IMG/VR virus record: IMGVR_UViG_3300029448_000455
Span: 1 to 23,450 of that record
From: a virus
Direction: 5' to 3' (one strand)
DNA length: 23,450 nucleotides
A program made the position numbers and the translations under genes. Shown in pieces: positions 15,810 through 22,352 of this stretch (position 1 is the first letter of the stretch; each line of letters opens with the position of its first letter). Below the pieces are notes generated by a model, which saw only the letters and a list, made by a program, of their open reading frames with translations, ran no database searches and was not told the DNA's origin.

Positions 15810-16027
15810 AAGACCCTAAGACTCCCTGAACTAGCTGGTATATAATCTACCCAGCCTTTTCTTTTTAACTTAGCTAACAAGACACAGATATTGGATTTAA
15901 CGCACCCATACTCTTCAGCTAATTGTTGATACGTCGGCGATAAACCTTGATTGGCAAAATGTCTAACAACATCTAATAGTATTATTTGCTTTTTTGATAA
16001 GGGTATCTTACTCGGAGGATTAAGCAT
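15806..16027 (-). CDS. Stand-alone LexA-like winged-helix regulator
   Basis: A 73-residue reading from ATG 16025-16027 is chosen because AAGGAAA lies 5 bases upstream; an in-frame TTG 18 bases earlier is less likely. The sequence LSKKQIILLDVVRHFANQGLSPTYQQLAEEYG...NICVLLAKLKRKGWVDY follows the LexA DNA-binding domain, ending where that domain would end. No S24 protease domain follows. It is the first gene of the minus block, divergent from the CI-like repressor, so a Cro-like role or control of the replication-late block is plausible. Confidence 0.75.
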   Translation of the reverse strand: MLNPPSKIPLSKKQIILLDVVRHFANQGLSPTYQQLAEEYGCVKSNICVLLAKLKRKGWVDYIPASSGSLRVL

Positions 16028-16219
16028 ACTTTCCTTATTTATCAAGGTTTATCACCATAAGGAGATACAACGAATGACATGAGATTAATTTGAAATACGG
16101 GGATATTAAAAAAAAATCTCATTAATTTACTATAAGAAGGAAACTATTTATTAAAATAATTAATTTTATTACTAAAAGAAATCTTGAAACATTCTAGGAA
16201 ATAACTATATATATAATAG
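16028..16219. promoter_or_regulatory. Divergent control region between the two regulators
   Basis: It holds the start signals for the minus LexA-like gene and the plus repressor gene. Visible elements are a leader-like motif TTATCACCATAAGGAG (16049-16064) and an inverted pair ATGAGAT (16079-16085) and ATCTCAT (16116-16122). A nine-A tract follows, then the first 29-base direct repeat (16176-16204) with TTGAAA (16184-16189). A TATATA/TATAAT stretch (16206-16217) gives a promoter for the repressor. Transcription from it would start almost at the repressor ATG. Confidence 0.6.
16176..16204 (+). promoter_or_regulatory. 29-base direct repeat, copy 1 (candidate operator)
   Basis: It matches the copy at 16844-16872 at 24 of 29 bases, with core TTGAAACATT followed by GAAAT. 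It includes the -35 box of the repressor's own promoter, as expected for autoregulation. The match is seen; the operator role is inferred. Confidence 0.55.
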
Positions 16220-16822
16220 ATGTATGAAAGCTTAATTAATAAATTAAATAAAATAAAATTTGATTCCCGTTGTGATTGGAAAGAAATAGCTGAAAAATGT
16301 AATGTTTCTCCTAGTACCCTATCTAAATTTGTTAAAAATGAAAATAAATCTTTAGAGGTAAAAACACTTGAAAACATATTAAAATTTATAGGATCAGATC
16401 TAGAACAAGCAATAAAAGATCAGATTGACGGTTATAACTTTGAACATAATCTTGATAATATTGGTCATTATGCTGAGAGTGGTCAAGTATTTCCCCTTAA
16501 TCATGGAGACATAAAATCATATCAATGTAATATTTATTGGAAGGGTTACAAATGTATTACTTGTAAAGCCCAGCCCTTTTCAAATTGGTATGTAGCTTTC
16601 AAAGATAATATTGATAATGATATAAAAAATACTGATTATTATAACTGTCTATCGGTTGTGTATCAAAATGATGATAAAATTTTCATTGGTGTAGGAACTA
16701 AAAAAAATGATAATTTTAATTATATAAGTGGTGTTAATGGTCAACCTATTGAAATTACTAATAAAATTGAAGAAATAAAACATATTTTTCCCGTAGACGT
16801 TATCTTTAGCCCTCTAGCTTAA
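16220..16822 (+). CDS. CI-like repressor with degenerate S24-type C-terminus
   Basis: The 200-residue protein has a helix-turn-helix at about 20-42 (WKEIAEKCNVSPSTLSKFVK). The C-terminal half begins ESGQVFPLNHGD and ends ISGVNGQPIEITNKIEEIKHIFPVDVIF. The end resembles the last strands of alphaproteobacterial CI/S24-fold repressors, but the usual G-D-S-M and V-K-R catalytic motifs are absent, so self-cleavage is unlikely. No Shine-Dalgarno precedes the ATG, and the TATAAT box lies 2 bases before it. A leaderless mRNA is therefore likely, as for lambda cI made from its maintenance promoter. Flanking direct repeats suggest it controls itself and the plus operon. Confidence 0.7.
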   Translation: MYESLINKLNKIKFDSRCDWKEIAEKCNVSPSTLSKFVKNENKSLEVKTLENILKFIGSDLEQAIKDQIDGYNFEHNLDNIGHYAESGQVFPLNHGDIKSYQCNIYWKGYKCITCKAQPFSNWYVAFKDNIDNDIKNTDYYNCLSVVYQNDDKIFIGVGTKKNDNFNYISGVNGQPIEITNKIEEIKHIFPVDVIFSPLA

Positions 16823-16843
16823 TTAAATTAATTTTCAAACATT

Positions 16844-16872
16844 AAGAAATTTTGAAACATTATGCGAAATTA
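16844..16872 (+). promoter_or_regulatory. 29-base direct repeat, copy 2, with early promoter
   Basis: This is the second copy of the repeat at 16176-16204. Its TTGAAA (16852-16857) pairs with CATACT (16874-16879) at 16-base spacing, a fair sigma-70-type promoter pointing into the plus-strand recombination operon. A partial third unit, CAAACATTAAGAAAT, lies directly before it. Repressor binding here would shut that operon; this is inferred. Confidence 0.5.
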
Positions 16873-16949
16873 GCATACTTTAAATCACCACATTTTCCTT
16901 AAATGTTAAATAATTTCTTTTAATAAATTTATTTTCCCTTATTATTTTT

Positions 16950-17004
16950 TTATCAACCATAAGACACGAAGTCCCCTAAGCTGGTTTATTTACTCTGTTT
17001 AGGG
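16950..17004 (+). promoter_or_regulatory. Leader element TTATCAACCATAAG-ACACGAA plus hairpin
   Basis: The 5' part (16950-16976) nearly repeats 23045-23073. Directly behind it CCCTAAG (16974-16980) pairs with TTTAGGG (16998-17004) around a 17-base loop. The element sits in the leader of the plus operon, 30 bases before its first start codon. A post-transcriptional or termination-control role is possible. Confidence 0.45.
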
Positions 17005-17034
17005 AAGTCGTAGGAAAAAAAATAGGAGTACTAA

Positions 17035-17199
17035 ATGAGTAAATACATAAGGCTTCATATAATTGGAGTAACAAATACAACCAGCCGTATAATTAAAAAC
17101 AATCCTAAAGTAGATTGGGTAGATTTTCTTTTTAAGTTTGTAGTATACGGAACTATCTCAATAATAATTTTTCAGGTTTTAAGATATGTCATACGTTAG
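17035..17199 (+). CDS. 54-residue single-pass membrane protein
   Basis: The start is fixed by AGGAG (17024-17028) ahead of the ATG. The sequence runs from a basic N-terminus (MSKYIRLHIIGVTNTTSR) to one membrane segment at about 31-49 (FLFKFVVYGTISIIIFQVL). It is the first gene of the recombination operon and overlaps the next start by 14 bases. It could be a superinfection-exclusion or membrane-anchoring factor, but no family is recognised. Confidence 0.65.
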   Translation: MSKYIRLHIIGVTNTTSRIIKNNPKVDWVDFLFKFVVYGTISIIIFQVLRYVIR

Positions 17200-17371
17200 A
17201 CAAGCTGAAGATATTAAAGATGAACTAAAAATACTTAGAACTGAATTTCAACAAACTAATATTTTACTAAAATCTTTAATTAGAATAATTCGGGTTGGTA
17301 CTCGCCAGCCCGAAGATGTGTTAGCCGGCATTCAATCTGAGTGGTTAAAAAAAATGAAGGAAGATAATTAG
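17186..17371 (+). CDS. Small helical hypothetical protein
   Basis: A 61-residue protein, helical and heptad-like through about 1-35 (AEDIKDELKILRTEFQQTNILLKSLIRII), ending in QSEWLKKMKEDN. Its ATG lies inside the end of the membrane-protein gene, and its stop overlaps the GTG start of the nuclease, so all three are coupled. A partner for the nuclease or membrane protein is possible. The function is unknown. Confidence 0.6.
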   Translation: MSYVRQAEDIKDELKILRTEFQQTNILLKSLIRIIRVGTRQPEDVLAGIQSEWLKKMKEDN

Positions 17372-18045
17372 TGGCTCATACTTCTTATCAAATTGATAGT
17401 GAAGATATAGCTTCGTCTACACAAATTATTAATAACGAAAAAAATGATAGTAAAGGTTTATTTATTTGGAGTAATTCTTTAGGTAAAAAGGGACTCGATT
17501 ACACTACTGAGTTAAACCGTGCTTCCGATATAGGAACTGAAGCTCACGAATACTTTGATGATTATTTAGTTAATAAAGTAATTCCTAAGTCTTTTGAAAA
17601 TAAGGAAGCTGAATATTGTTTTAATAAATTTAAAAATTGGTGGGACGATTTTAGTAAGCAAAGAATAGAAGTAGTCTTTACTGAAAAAAGCCTAGTCTCA
17701 GTTAAACACCGATACGGTGGAACATTAGACGCATTAATTTTATTAGTTGATACTAACGAATATGTATTAATTGATTATAAGACGGGATCAAATTTATATA
17801 TTTCTTATCTTGCGCAAGCTGGTAGCTATTCAAATTTAGTTTTAGAAAATACAACTATAACAGTTAATAAATTTCTTTTAGCTAGATTTGGTAAAAAAGA
17901 TGATCCAACTGATTTTGAGATCAGGGAATATAATATTTCTGATTTAAAAAATAGTTTTGAATATTTCTTAATTTTATTTGAAGCTTATAAAACTAAACAA
18001 CAAATTAAGAAAATCTTAAAAAGAAGAGGAACTAAAATATCATGA
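17371..18045 (+). CDS. PD-(D/E)XK nuclease (RecB/Cas4-like), GTG start
   Basis: The 224-residue protein shows the nuclease core: GTEAH (H59), E105 in TEKSL, GGTLDAL (D120), LIDYKTG (D135, K137) and QAGSY (Q149). This is the arrangement of single-domain RecB-like phage exonucleases that resect DNA ends. The gene begins with GTG overlapping the previous TAG stop, and its end overlaps the ERF annealing gene by 4 bases. Nuclease plus annealing protein makes a Red-like recombination pair. Confidence 0.88.
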   Translation: MAHTSYQIDSEDIASSTQIINNEKNDSKGLFIWSNSLGKKGLDYTTELNRASDIGTEAHEYFDDYLVNKVIPKSFENKEAEYCFNKFKNWWDDFSKQRIEVVFTEKSLVSVKHRYGGTLDALILLVDTNEYVLIDYKTGSNLYISYLAQAGSYSNLVLENTTITVNKFLLARFGKKDDPTDFEIREYNISDLKNSFEYFLILFEAYKTKQQIKKILKRRGTKIS

Positions 18046-18578
18046 TAGAAGTAGAACACCCGACAACTAACTATATTCAGAGTATTCCGGAATCAATTAC
18101 AAATGCAATATCTGAAGTTATGAACGGTATAAAGGCTATACCAAAAGACGGATCAAACGATTATCAAAAGTTTAAGTATATGTCTATTGACTCTGTTTTA
18201 AACATGGTCAATCCCTTAATGGCAAAAGCTAAACTTGTGATTACTTGCTTTGAAGACCAAGTAACTTTTACCAACAATCAAAAGGGAGTAGATATAACAA
18301 TTAAATATAAGCTTCTTCTAAGTAAAGGAAAAGACACTTGGAATTATCCTATTACGAGACAATGCACCGTCCCTTTTGCTGGTGGTGTTTCATACGGTAT
18401 AGCTCAAAGTTATATGCTTAAACAGTTTTATAGAGGTTTATTTTCAATAGCGACGGGTGAATTCGATAAAGAAATCGAAACTTATGACAATGAGTCAGAT
18501 AAGTCCGGATATGCAAAAAGATATCAAAACCCACAACCAACAAAAATAGTAAATGTTAATACAGAAAGAGGAAATTAA
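18042..18578 (+). CDS. erf: ERF-family single-strand annealing protein
   Basis: The 178-residue protein has the ERF core: an N-terminal helix (SITNAISEVMNGIKAIPKDG), KYMSIDSVLNMVNPLMAKAKL, a beta region, and the signature GVSYGIAQSYMLKQFYRGLFSIATGE. ERF proteins anneal complementary single strands produced by the partner nuclease. The tail after residue 150 is short and polar. The gene is translationally coupled on both sides. Confidence 0.85.
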   Translation: MIEVEHPTTNYIQSIPESITNAISEVMNGIKAIPKDGSNDYQKFKYMSIDSVLNMVNPLMAKAKLVITCFEDQVTFTNNQKGVDITIKYKLLLSKGKDTWNYPITRQCTVPFAGGVSYGIAQSYMLKQFYRGLFSIATGEFDKEIETYDNESDKSGYAKRYQNPQPTKIVNVNTERGN

Positions 18579-18958
18579 TGTCAGAATTTAAACCTAGTAA
18601 ACCGGTCTTTACCTTAGTCTCAAAAGAAAAAGACCATAACGATAAAAATATTTCATTAGGCGCTATATTTTATAATCAAAGTGAAAGCGGTAAAAAATAT
18701 TTTGGATTAAAATTATCTAGTGGAGATACAGGATATTTTAACATTGGAGATAAAGGTCTTCAAAATCTAATTTTAGATTATGTTAATAACAATTCTGAAA
18801 TCTTAGAGCCTAAAGATAAAAACGAAACTAATAATCCTTCAAATAATAGTCATGCAAGTGTATTTAAAAAACTTGGAGATCCTATTGATGATAAAATAGA
18901 CCCAAGATCAGAGCAACCACACTACGATAGGTATGGTAATTTAATTCAAGACTTTTAA
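18578..18958 (+). CDS. Putative single-strand DNA-binding protein
   Basis: The 126-residue protein has a compact beta-rich N-terminal half (FTLVSKEK, ISLGAIFYNQSESGKKYFGLKLSSGD) and a disordered polar second half ending GNLIQDF. Ending in Asp-Phe recalls the acidic protein-recruiting tip of SSB. The position directly after erf supports a single-strand-binding role. An OB fold is not proven, and a resemblance to short DUF736-like proteins is also possible. Confidence 0.5.
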   Translation: MSEFKPSKPVFTLVSKEKDHNDKNISLGAIFYNQSESGKKYFGLKLSSGDTGYFNIGDKGLQNLILDYVNNNSEILEPKDKNETNNPSNNSHASVFKKLGDPIDDKIDPRSEQPHYDRYGNLIQDF

Positions 18959-19257
18959 TGAAGTTAAGATCAGCTAAAAAATTAATGTTCGTGAGAAACT
19001 TACCTTGTCTGATTTGTGAGAATGATATGGGTATACAAGCTCATCATCTTAGAAAGAAAAGAGACAATTATCCTAAAGCTATGGGGTCAAAAGTTTCTGA
19101 CGAATTTACAGTTCCGTTGTGTTTTAGTTGTCATAACAGATTACATACACCTAACTCGTCGGAAGATAGATTTTGGGAAGCTGAATATTATGGAGATCCT
19201 TACCAAAGGGCTGAACAAATACACAAAGATTGGATAGAAAATGTCAACAATATTTGA
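18958..19257 (+). CDS. HNH-type nuclease (DUF968/NinG-like)
   Basis: The 99-residue protein carries CLIC (C17, C20), QAHHLR (H29, H30), KVSDEFTVPLC and CFSCHNRLH (C55, C58, H59, N60, H63). It is a zinc-bound HNH domain of the type found in small phage recombination proteins. A KxxD...VPLC..CHN..H order is typical of the DUF968 group, suspected to process branched DNA. It is coupled to its neighbours by a TAATG overlap upstream and a 17-base overlap downstream. Confidence 0.8.
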   Translation: MKLRSAKKLMFVRNLPCLICENDMGIQAHHLRKKRDNYPKAMGSKVSDEFTVPLCFSCHNRLHTPNSSEDRFWEAEYYGDPYQRAEQIHKDWIENVNNI

Positions 19258-19588
19258 ACTTGCAAAAGACTTAAACGGCAAAATACAACAATTTATAGTT
19301 GTCGGCTCTAAATGGGCTAAAGAAGACTCTTTAAAAAGATATCTAGAGTCCATGACTAAGGTAGTTAAATCAGAGGTAAAAGTGAGAGAACAACAAAAAG
19401 GCGTTGGTGTTACTGCCTCAGAGGATATTGCTTTAGCTAGTCAGGAATACAAAGACCACCTTAAAAAACTTAGCGAGGTAACTCAACAAGCCAACGAACA
19501 CGAAATAGAAAAAGAATCTATAAGAATGTCAGTAATGACTCAACAATCACTAAATAAGCTGTCAATAGCAGAGAGGAAAATGTATTAA
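19241..19588 (+). CDS. Coiled-coil hypothetical protein in recombination operon
   Basis: The 115-residue protein is almost wholly helical. It begins MSTIFELAKDLNGKIQQF, with a predicted coiled coil from about 70 to 112 (QEYKDHLKKLSEVTQQANEHEIE). No family is recognised. The position between the HNH and excisionase-like genes suggests a recombination accessory. One base separates its stop from the next ATG. Confidence 0.6.
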   Translation: MSTIFELAKDLNGKIQQFIVVGSKWAKEDSLKRYLESMTKVVKSEVKVREQQKGVGVTASEDIALASQEYKDHLKKLSEVTQQANEHEIEKESIRMSVMTQQSLNKLSIAERKMY

Positions 19589-19589
19589 A

Positions 19590-19970
19590 ATGACGATAAA
19601 GAAACTAATAGATCCCGAAACTAAACTATATTATGAGGTAGACATATCTGAAACTACTGCATTAGATAGATTAAAAGACAGTTATCTTAAAGATATTATG
19701 CTTTTTTCAAAACAAGATGTAGCCACATTGTTAGGAATTACAACGAAAACTTTAGATTTAATGCTAAAAAAAGTGAAAGCTTCTCACCCAAGTATCGAGT
19801 TTTATAAAACTCCTAGTGGAAATAAAAGATTTAATAAGATACACATAGATAAGCTAATAGAATGCTCTACCTTAAACCAAGAAACAAAATCTATTATATC
19901 TTTGGAACAAGCAAAGGAAGACAATACCGTCGATCAACGGGTCAAAAAATTAAAAAGAACGCTGAAATAG
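19590..19970 (+). CDS. Excisionase-like MerR-type winged-helix protein
   Basis: The 126-residue protein has a winged helix-turn-helix at about 39-92 (FSKQDVATLLGITTKTLDLMLKKV, then FYKTPSGNKRFNKIHIDKLIE). It is directly upstream of the integrase, the usual place for a recombination directionality factor. Its last 109 bases overlap the integrase gene in another frame, so the C-terminal 36 residues (Glu/Lys-rich) share DNA with the integrase arm-binding domain. Transcriptional control of int is an alternative role. Confidence 0.65.
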   Translation: MTIKKLIDPETKLYYEVDISETTALDRLKDSYLKDIMLFSKQDVATLLGITTKTLDLMLKKVKASHPSIEFYKTPSGNKRFNKIHIDKLIECSTLNQETKSIISLEQAKEDNTVDQRVKKLKRTLK

Positions 19971-20806
19971 TTTTAAGGCAAGTTGAAAATGAAATTTACA
20001 ATAGAGATTTTGGAACAAAGAAACATGTTCCGACTCTATTGGAAGCGATTGAAGAATATGTTGATCTTAAAACCTATCTTAAAAACGGTCATATATCCCC
20101 TACCGGAGAAAAATATTTAGATAAAGTAAAAGAAGATTACGGTCATATATACATTGATGATATCCCTACAGATTTTAGGGAATTAGTTAAAGAGTCCTCA
20201 CCTGATAGTTGGAAAAACTCCACAATAAATAAATTATTAACTGACGTCCAAAGCGCAGTAAATCATCAATTAAAAAAATTAAAAAAGAATAAAATTAGTA
20301 TTGAGAAATTTAAAGAAGCTGAAGTAAAGATTGAATATCATACTAAGGAAGAATTTGAAATTCTATTAAAGCATTCAGAAAAATTAGATAGGTTTCTTAC
20401 TTTTTTGTATTACACCGGTTGCCGTCGTATAGAGGCATTTAATTTAAATTGGAAAGACATTAACTTTAGTAAGAATGAAATAGCTATCTATATGCCTAAA
20501 GTTTTTAAATATAAATATATTCCAATACACCCTGAACTTAAAAAGGTCTTGGGTGAAAAGAAAAACGGAAGCGTATTCGGTTATAAAGATTTTAGTTCTA
20601 TAAAAAGAACTTGGAAACGCATGGTTAAGAACTCCGGCATTTATTCTACCCCTCACATGTTTAGACACAGTTTTGCTACTAATTTAATAGCTCATACTGA
20701 TATGAAAACAGTTATGAACTTAGGCGGTTGGGCTACTGAAAAAAGTTTAATTAGATATTTAAAAGTGGTAGATAAAAGAAAGAACTTAGCAATAGAAAAT
20801 CTATAA
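19862..20806 (+). CDS. int: Tyrosine-family integrase
   Basis: The 314-residue protein has an N-terminal arm-binding segment (KIYYIFGTSKGRQYRRSTGQKIKKNAE), a core-binding helical domain and a complete catalytic domain. Residues: R188 in TGCRRIE, the beta-hairpin lysine within PKVFKYKYIPI, H265 and R268 in PHMFRHS, W290 in GGWAT in place of the second histidine, and nucleophile Y299 in SLIRYLK. Its stop codon is followed without a gap by the tRNA-Thr gene, the likely attachment locus. It is translated from within the upstream excisionase-like gene. Confidence 0.93.
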   Translation: MLYLKPRNKIYYIFGTSKGRQYRRSTGQKIKKNAEIVLRQVENEIYNRDFGTKKHVPTLLEAIEEYVDLKTYLKNGHISPTGEKYLDKVKEDYGHIYIDDIPTDFRELVKESSPDSWKNSTINKLLTDVQSAVNHQLKKLKKNKISIEKFKEAEVKIEYHTKEEFEILLKHSEKLDRFLTFLYYTGCRRIEAFNLNWKDINFSKNEIAIYMPKVFKYKYIPIHPELKKVLGEKKNGSVFGYKDFSSIKRTWKRMVKNSGIYSTPHMFRHSFATNLIAHTDMKTVMNLGGWATEKSLIRYLKVVDKRKNLAIENL

Positions 20807-20881
20807 GCTGGCGTAACTCATTGGTAGAGTGCATTCTTGGTAAGAATGAGGTAGGAAGTTCAATTCTTCTCGCCAGCACCA
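20807..20881 (+). tRNA. tRNA-Thr (anticodon GGT), CCA encoded
   Basis: All four arms fold. The acceptor is GCTGGCG with CGCCAGC, the D arm ACTC with GAGT, and the anticodon stem CATTC with GAATG around loop TTGGTAA (anticodon GGT). The T arm is GGAAG with CTTCT around TTCAATT. Discriminator A and genomic CCA follow. It begins on the base after the integrase stop codon. It may be a phage-carried functional tRNA or a tRNA completed by the attachment core. Confidence 0.93.
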
Positions 20882-20932
20882 AATCACATAACTAACGTCT
20901 TTATTCAACATAACAAAATATGAACGGCTGAC

Positions 20933-20941
20933 TGCTATAAT
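20933..20941 (+). promoter_or_regulatory. Extended -10 promoter
   Basis: TGCTATAAT is a perfect extended -10 element (TGN plus TATAAT). No good -35 box lies upstream, which extended -10 promoters can do without. It points at the 51-residue reading whose ATG is 6 bases downstream, so its mRNA would start at or near the start codon. Confidence 0.5.
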
Positions 20942-20946
20942 TCTTT

Positions 20947-21102
20947 ATGCAAAAAATCATAAATTCAATCTCAAACATTTTCAAAAATAACTTTCATTCT
21001 GACGACGGACTAATTACTTATTGTAAAAATGAGTACAAAGAAAATTGGGAGTTTGTCTATAGATATGTAAAGCAAAAGAAAAGTTTTCCTTACAAATTCT
21101 AA
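20947..21102 (+). CDS. 51-residue hypothetical protein, possibly leaderless
   Basis: The reading MQKIINSISNIFKNNFHSDDG...NWEFVYRYVKQKKSFPYKF starts just beyond an extended -10 promoter and is followed by non-coding A+T-rich sequence. It is basic and aromatic at the C-terminus. No Shine-Dalgarno is present, consistent with a leaderless message or with the reading being chance. No family is recognised. Confidence 0.4.
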   Translation: MQKIINSISNIFKNNFHSDDGLITYCKNEYKENWEFVYRYVKQKKSFPYKF

Positions 21103-21405
21103 AAGACGTTATCCACAGCTAAAAAAAAAATTATTTTTTTTATTATTGTTTTATATCAGTAGTTATTTTTTTAAAATTAGGTAAAAATCGTTCGACTATT
21201 GTTGATCTACCGTGTCAAGTTTTTGTGAAAATTTTTTTTGACCCTTGATAATAAATAATTCTAAAGTTTAAAAACTCCTAAAACAATCATATTACAAAAA
21301 TCTCAAAATCCAATTTGATATAATAGATCATAAATTAAATTTTAACGAATTTAATAATGCTATTTAAAATTGTGAATATGGCTTTAATAAGAAAGGTAAA
21401 TCATA
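21103..21405. other. A+T-rich non-coding region with a DnaA-box match
   Basis: It contains TTATCCACA (21109-21117), an exact DnaA-box consensus, then long A and T tracts. A possible promoter TTGTGA-N18-GATAAT ends near 21252. An extended -10 TGATATAAT (21316-21324) would drive the next gene with a leader of about 75 bases. A single 9-base match could be chance in this composition. The rest shows nothing recognisable; integrase arm sites could also lie here. Confidence 0.5.
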
Positions 21406-22011
21406 ATGATGATACAATCTTATGGTGCTAATGAGATATCAGAACAATTAAGTATATCTCAACAGTATCAAAAAAAAATGAGAAGCACTTATGGAAAGGT
21501 CAATAGACAATTTCCTAAAGAACTTCCTTACATAACTAAAGAAGAAGCATTTAAGGGTTATAAACTTTTAATGATTAAGTTTGGTAAAAAGAAAGTTAGA
21601 AACTTTTCTAATACTAAATGGATTACAAAAAAGTTAATAGCTAGAAGAACAAGACCTAGAAGGTGTTGGATTGCCTTATCAGGCGATTCAAGTTCTCTTT
21701 GGAAAGGTTGGCGTAGATTAATCCATGATGTTTCACATAGGATCTATGATTTTCAAAATCCAAATGCTAGTAGAGATCATTCTCAAAAACAAGCAGAGAT
21801 TGAACTTGAAATAGGTCAATATGTTATGGATCAAGGTTGGTTAGAGGGAAAGTTAAAACCTAAAGCTAAACCAATCCTAACTAAAGAAGAAAAGGTTGCT
21901 AAAAAGATAAGCAATTTTGAGAAACTTCTAAGTAGGTGGGAAACTAAACAAAAAACTGCTCACACCTACATTAAGAAGTATAAAACAAAGATAAAACGAC
22001 TAAGTAAATAA
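21406..22011 (+). CDS. Basic protein with metallopeptidase-like HDxxH...H motif
   Basis: The 201-residue protein is strongly basic, especially at 58-85 (KFGKKKVRNF, KKLIARRTRPRR) and after 150. The central segment WKGWRRLIHDVSHRIYDF then RDHSQKQAEIELEIGQYV carries H107-D108-x-x-H111, H125 and E131/E133. This spacing recalls the zinc site of small metallopeptidases such as SprT-like proteins, with Asp in place of the usual catalytic Glu. A ribosome-binding AAAGG precedes ATGATG. DNA-associated proteolysis or simple zinc binding are both possible; the function is unproven. Confidence 0.55.
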   Translation: MMIQSYGANEISEQLSISQQYQKKMRSTYGKVNRQFPKELPYITKEEAFKGYKLLMIKFGKKKVRNFSNTKWITKKLIARRTRPRRCWIALSGDSSSLWKGWRRLIHDVSHRIYDFQNPNASRDHSQKQAEIELEIGQYVMDQGWLEGKLKPKAKPILTKEEKVAKKISNFEKLLSRWETKQKTAHTYIKKYKTKIKRLSK

Positions 22012-22163
22012 ACTTAAGCCATATCACAATTTTATATATACCTAAATATACTCAACAATATTAATATTTAATACCGACTGTGCTAAATTTGTGCAAATTA
22101 TTATTTCCCATTATGTTCTATTATAGAAAAACCATTGAGAAATAACGAAACATTTTAAAACAT

Positions 22164-22189
22164 AGTGGGTTATTTTTTAGCCCACTTTT
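22164..22189 (+). terminator. Intrinsic terminator
   Basis: AGTGGGTTA (22164-22172) pairs with TAGCCCACT (22178-22186) around a five-T loop, with one T-G pair, followed by TTT. It ends the transcript of the 201-residue gene or of a short RNA from the promoter at 22089. Confidence 0.7.
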
Positions 22190-22280
22190 CAACACTTCTA
22201 CCGATAAACAACAAAAAATCTTTCTTGGTAAGGAAGAACCACCCTATTATCTAGCAATATCGCCGTTCTATTGTGATAGA

Positions 22281-22309
22281 TTGTGCAAATAATTTATTGG
22301 AAATAATAA
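22281..22309 (+). promoter_or_regulatory. Sigma-70-type promoter for the 163-residue gene
   Basis: TTGTGC (22281-22286) and TAATAA (22304-22309) are separated by exactly 17 bases and point at the gene starting at 22353. The predicted start near 22316 gives a leader of about 37 bases that contains the repeated leader-like element. Confidence 0.6.
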
Positions 22310-22352
22310 GAAAAAATGCTACTTTTACTCATCAACTATATGGAGACGAACA

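Larger units (their letters stand above)
22012..22352. other. Regulatory intergenic region
   Basis: This 341-base stretch has no gene. It holds TTGTGC-N17-TATGTT (22089-22117), a terminator hairpin (22164-22189) and TTGTGC-N17-TAATAA (22281-22309). The two -35 boxes sit in a shared decamer, TTGTGCAAAT. A GAAACATT motif (22147-22154) recalls the repressor-flanking repeats. A leader-like element (22329-22352) runs into the next start codon. Confidence 0.6.

Noticed and set aside
16144-16377. Minus-strand 77-codon reading across the repressor start
   Set aside because: It is antisense to the repressor's helix-turn-helix region and covers the promoter and repeat region; the composition is typical of a shadow.
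17371-17656. Cas4 or anti-phage defence nuclease
   Set aside because: The PD-(D/E)XK core lacks the C-terminal cysteine cluster of Cas4, and the gene is coupled to erf, which fits phage recombination.
21109-21117. DnaA box as evidence of a host-type replication origin
   Set aside because: One exact 9-base match only; no cluster was seen and it may be chance. It was kept only as a note.
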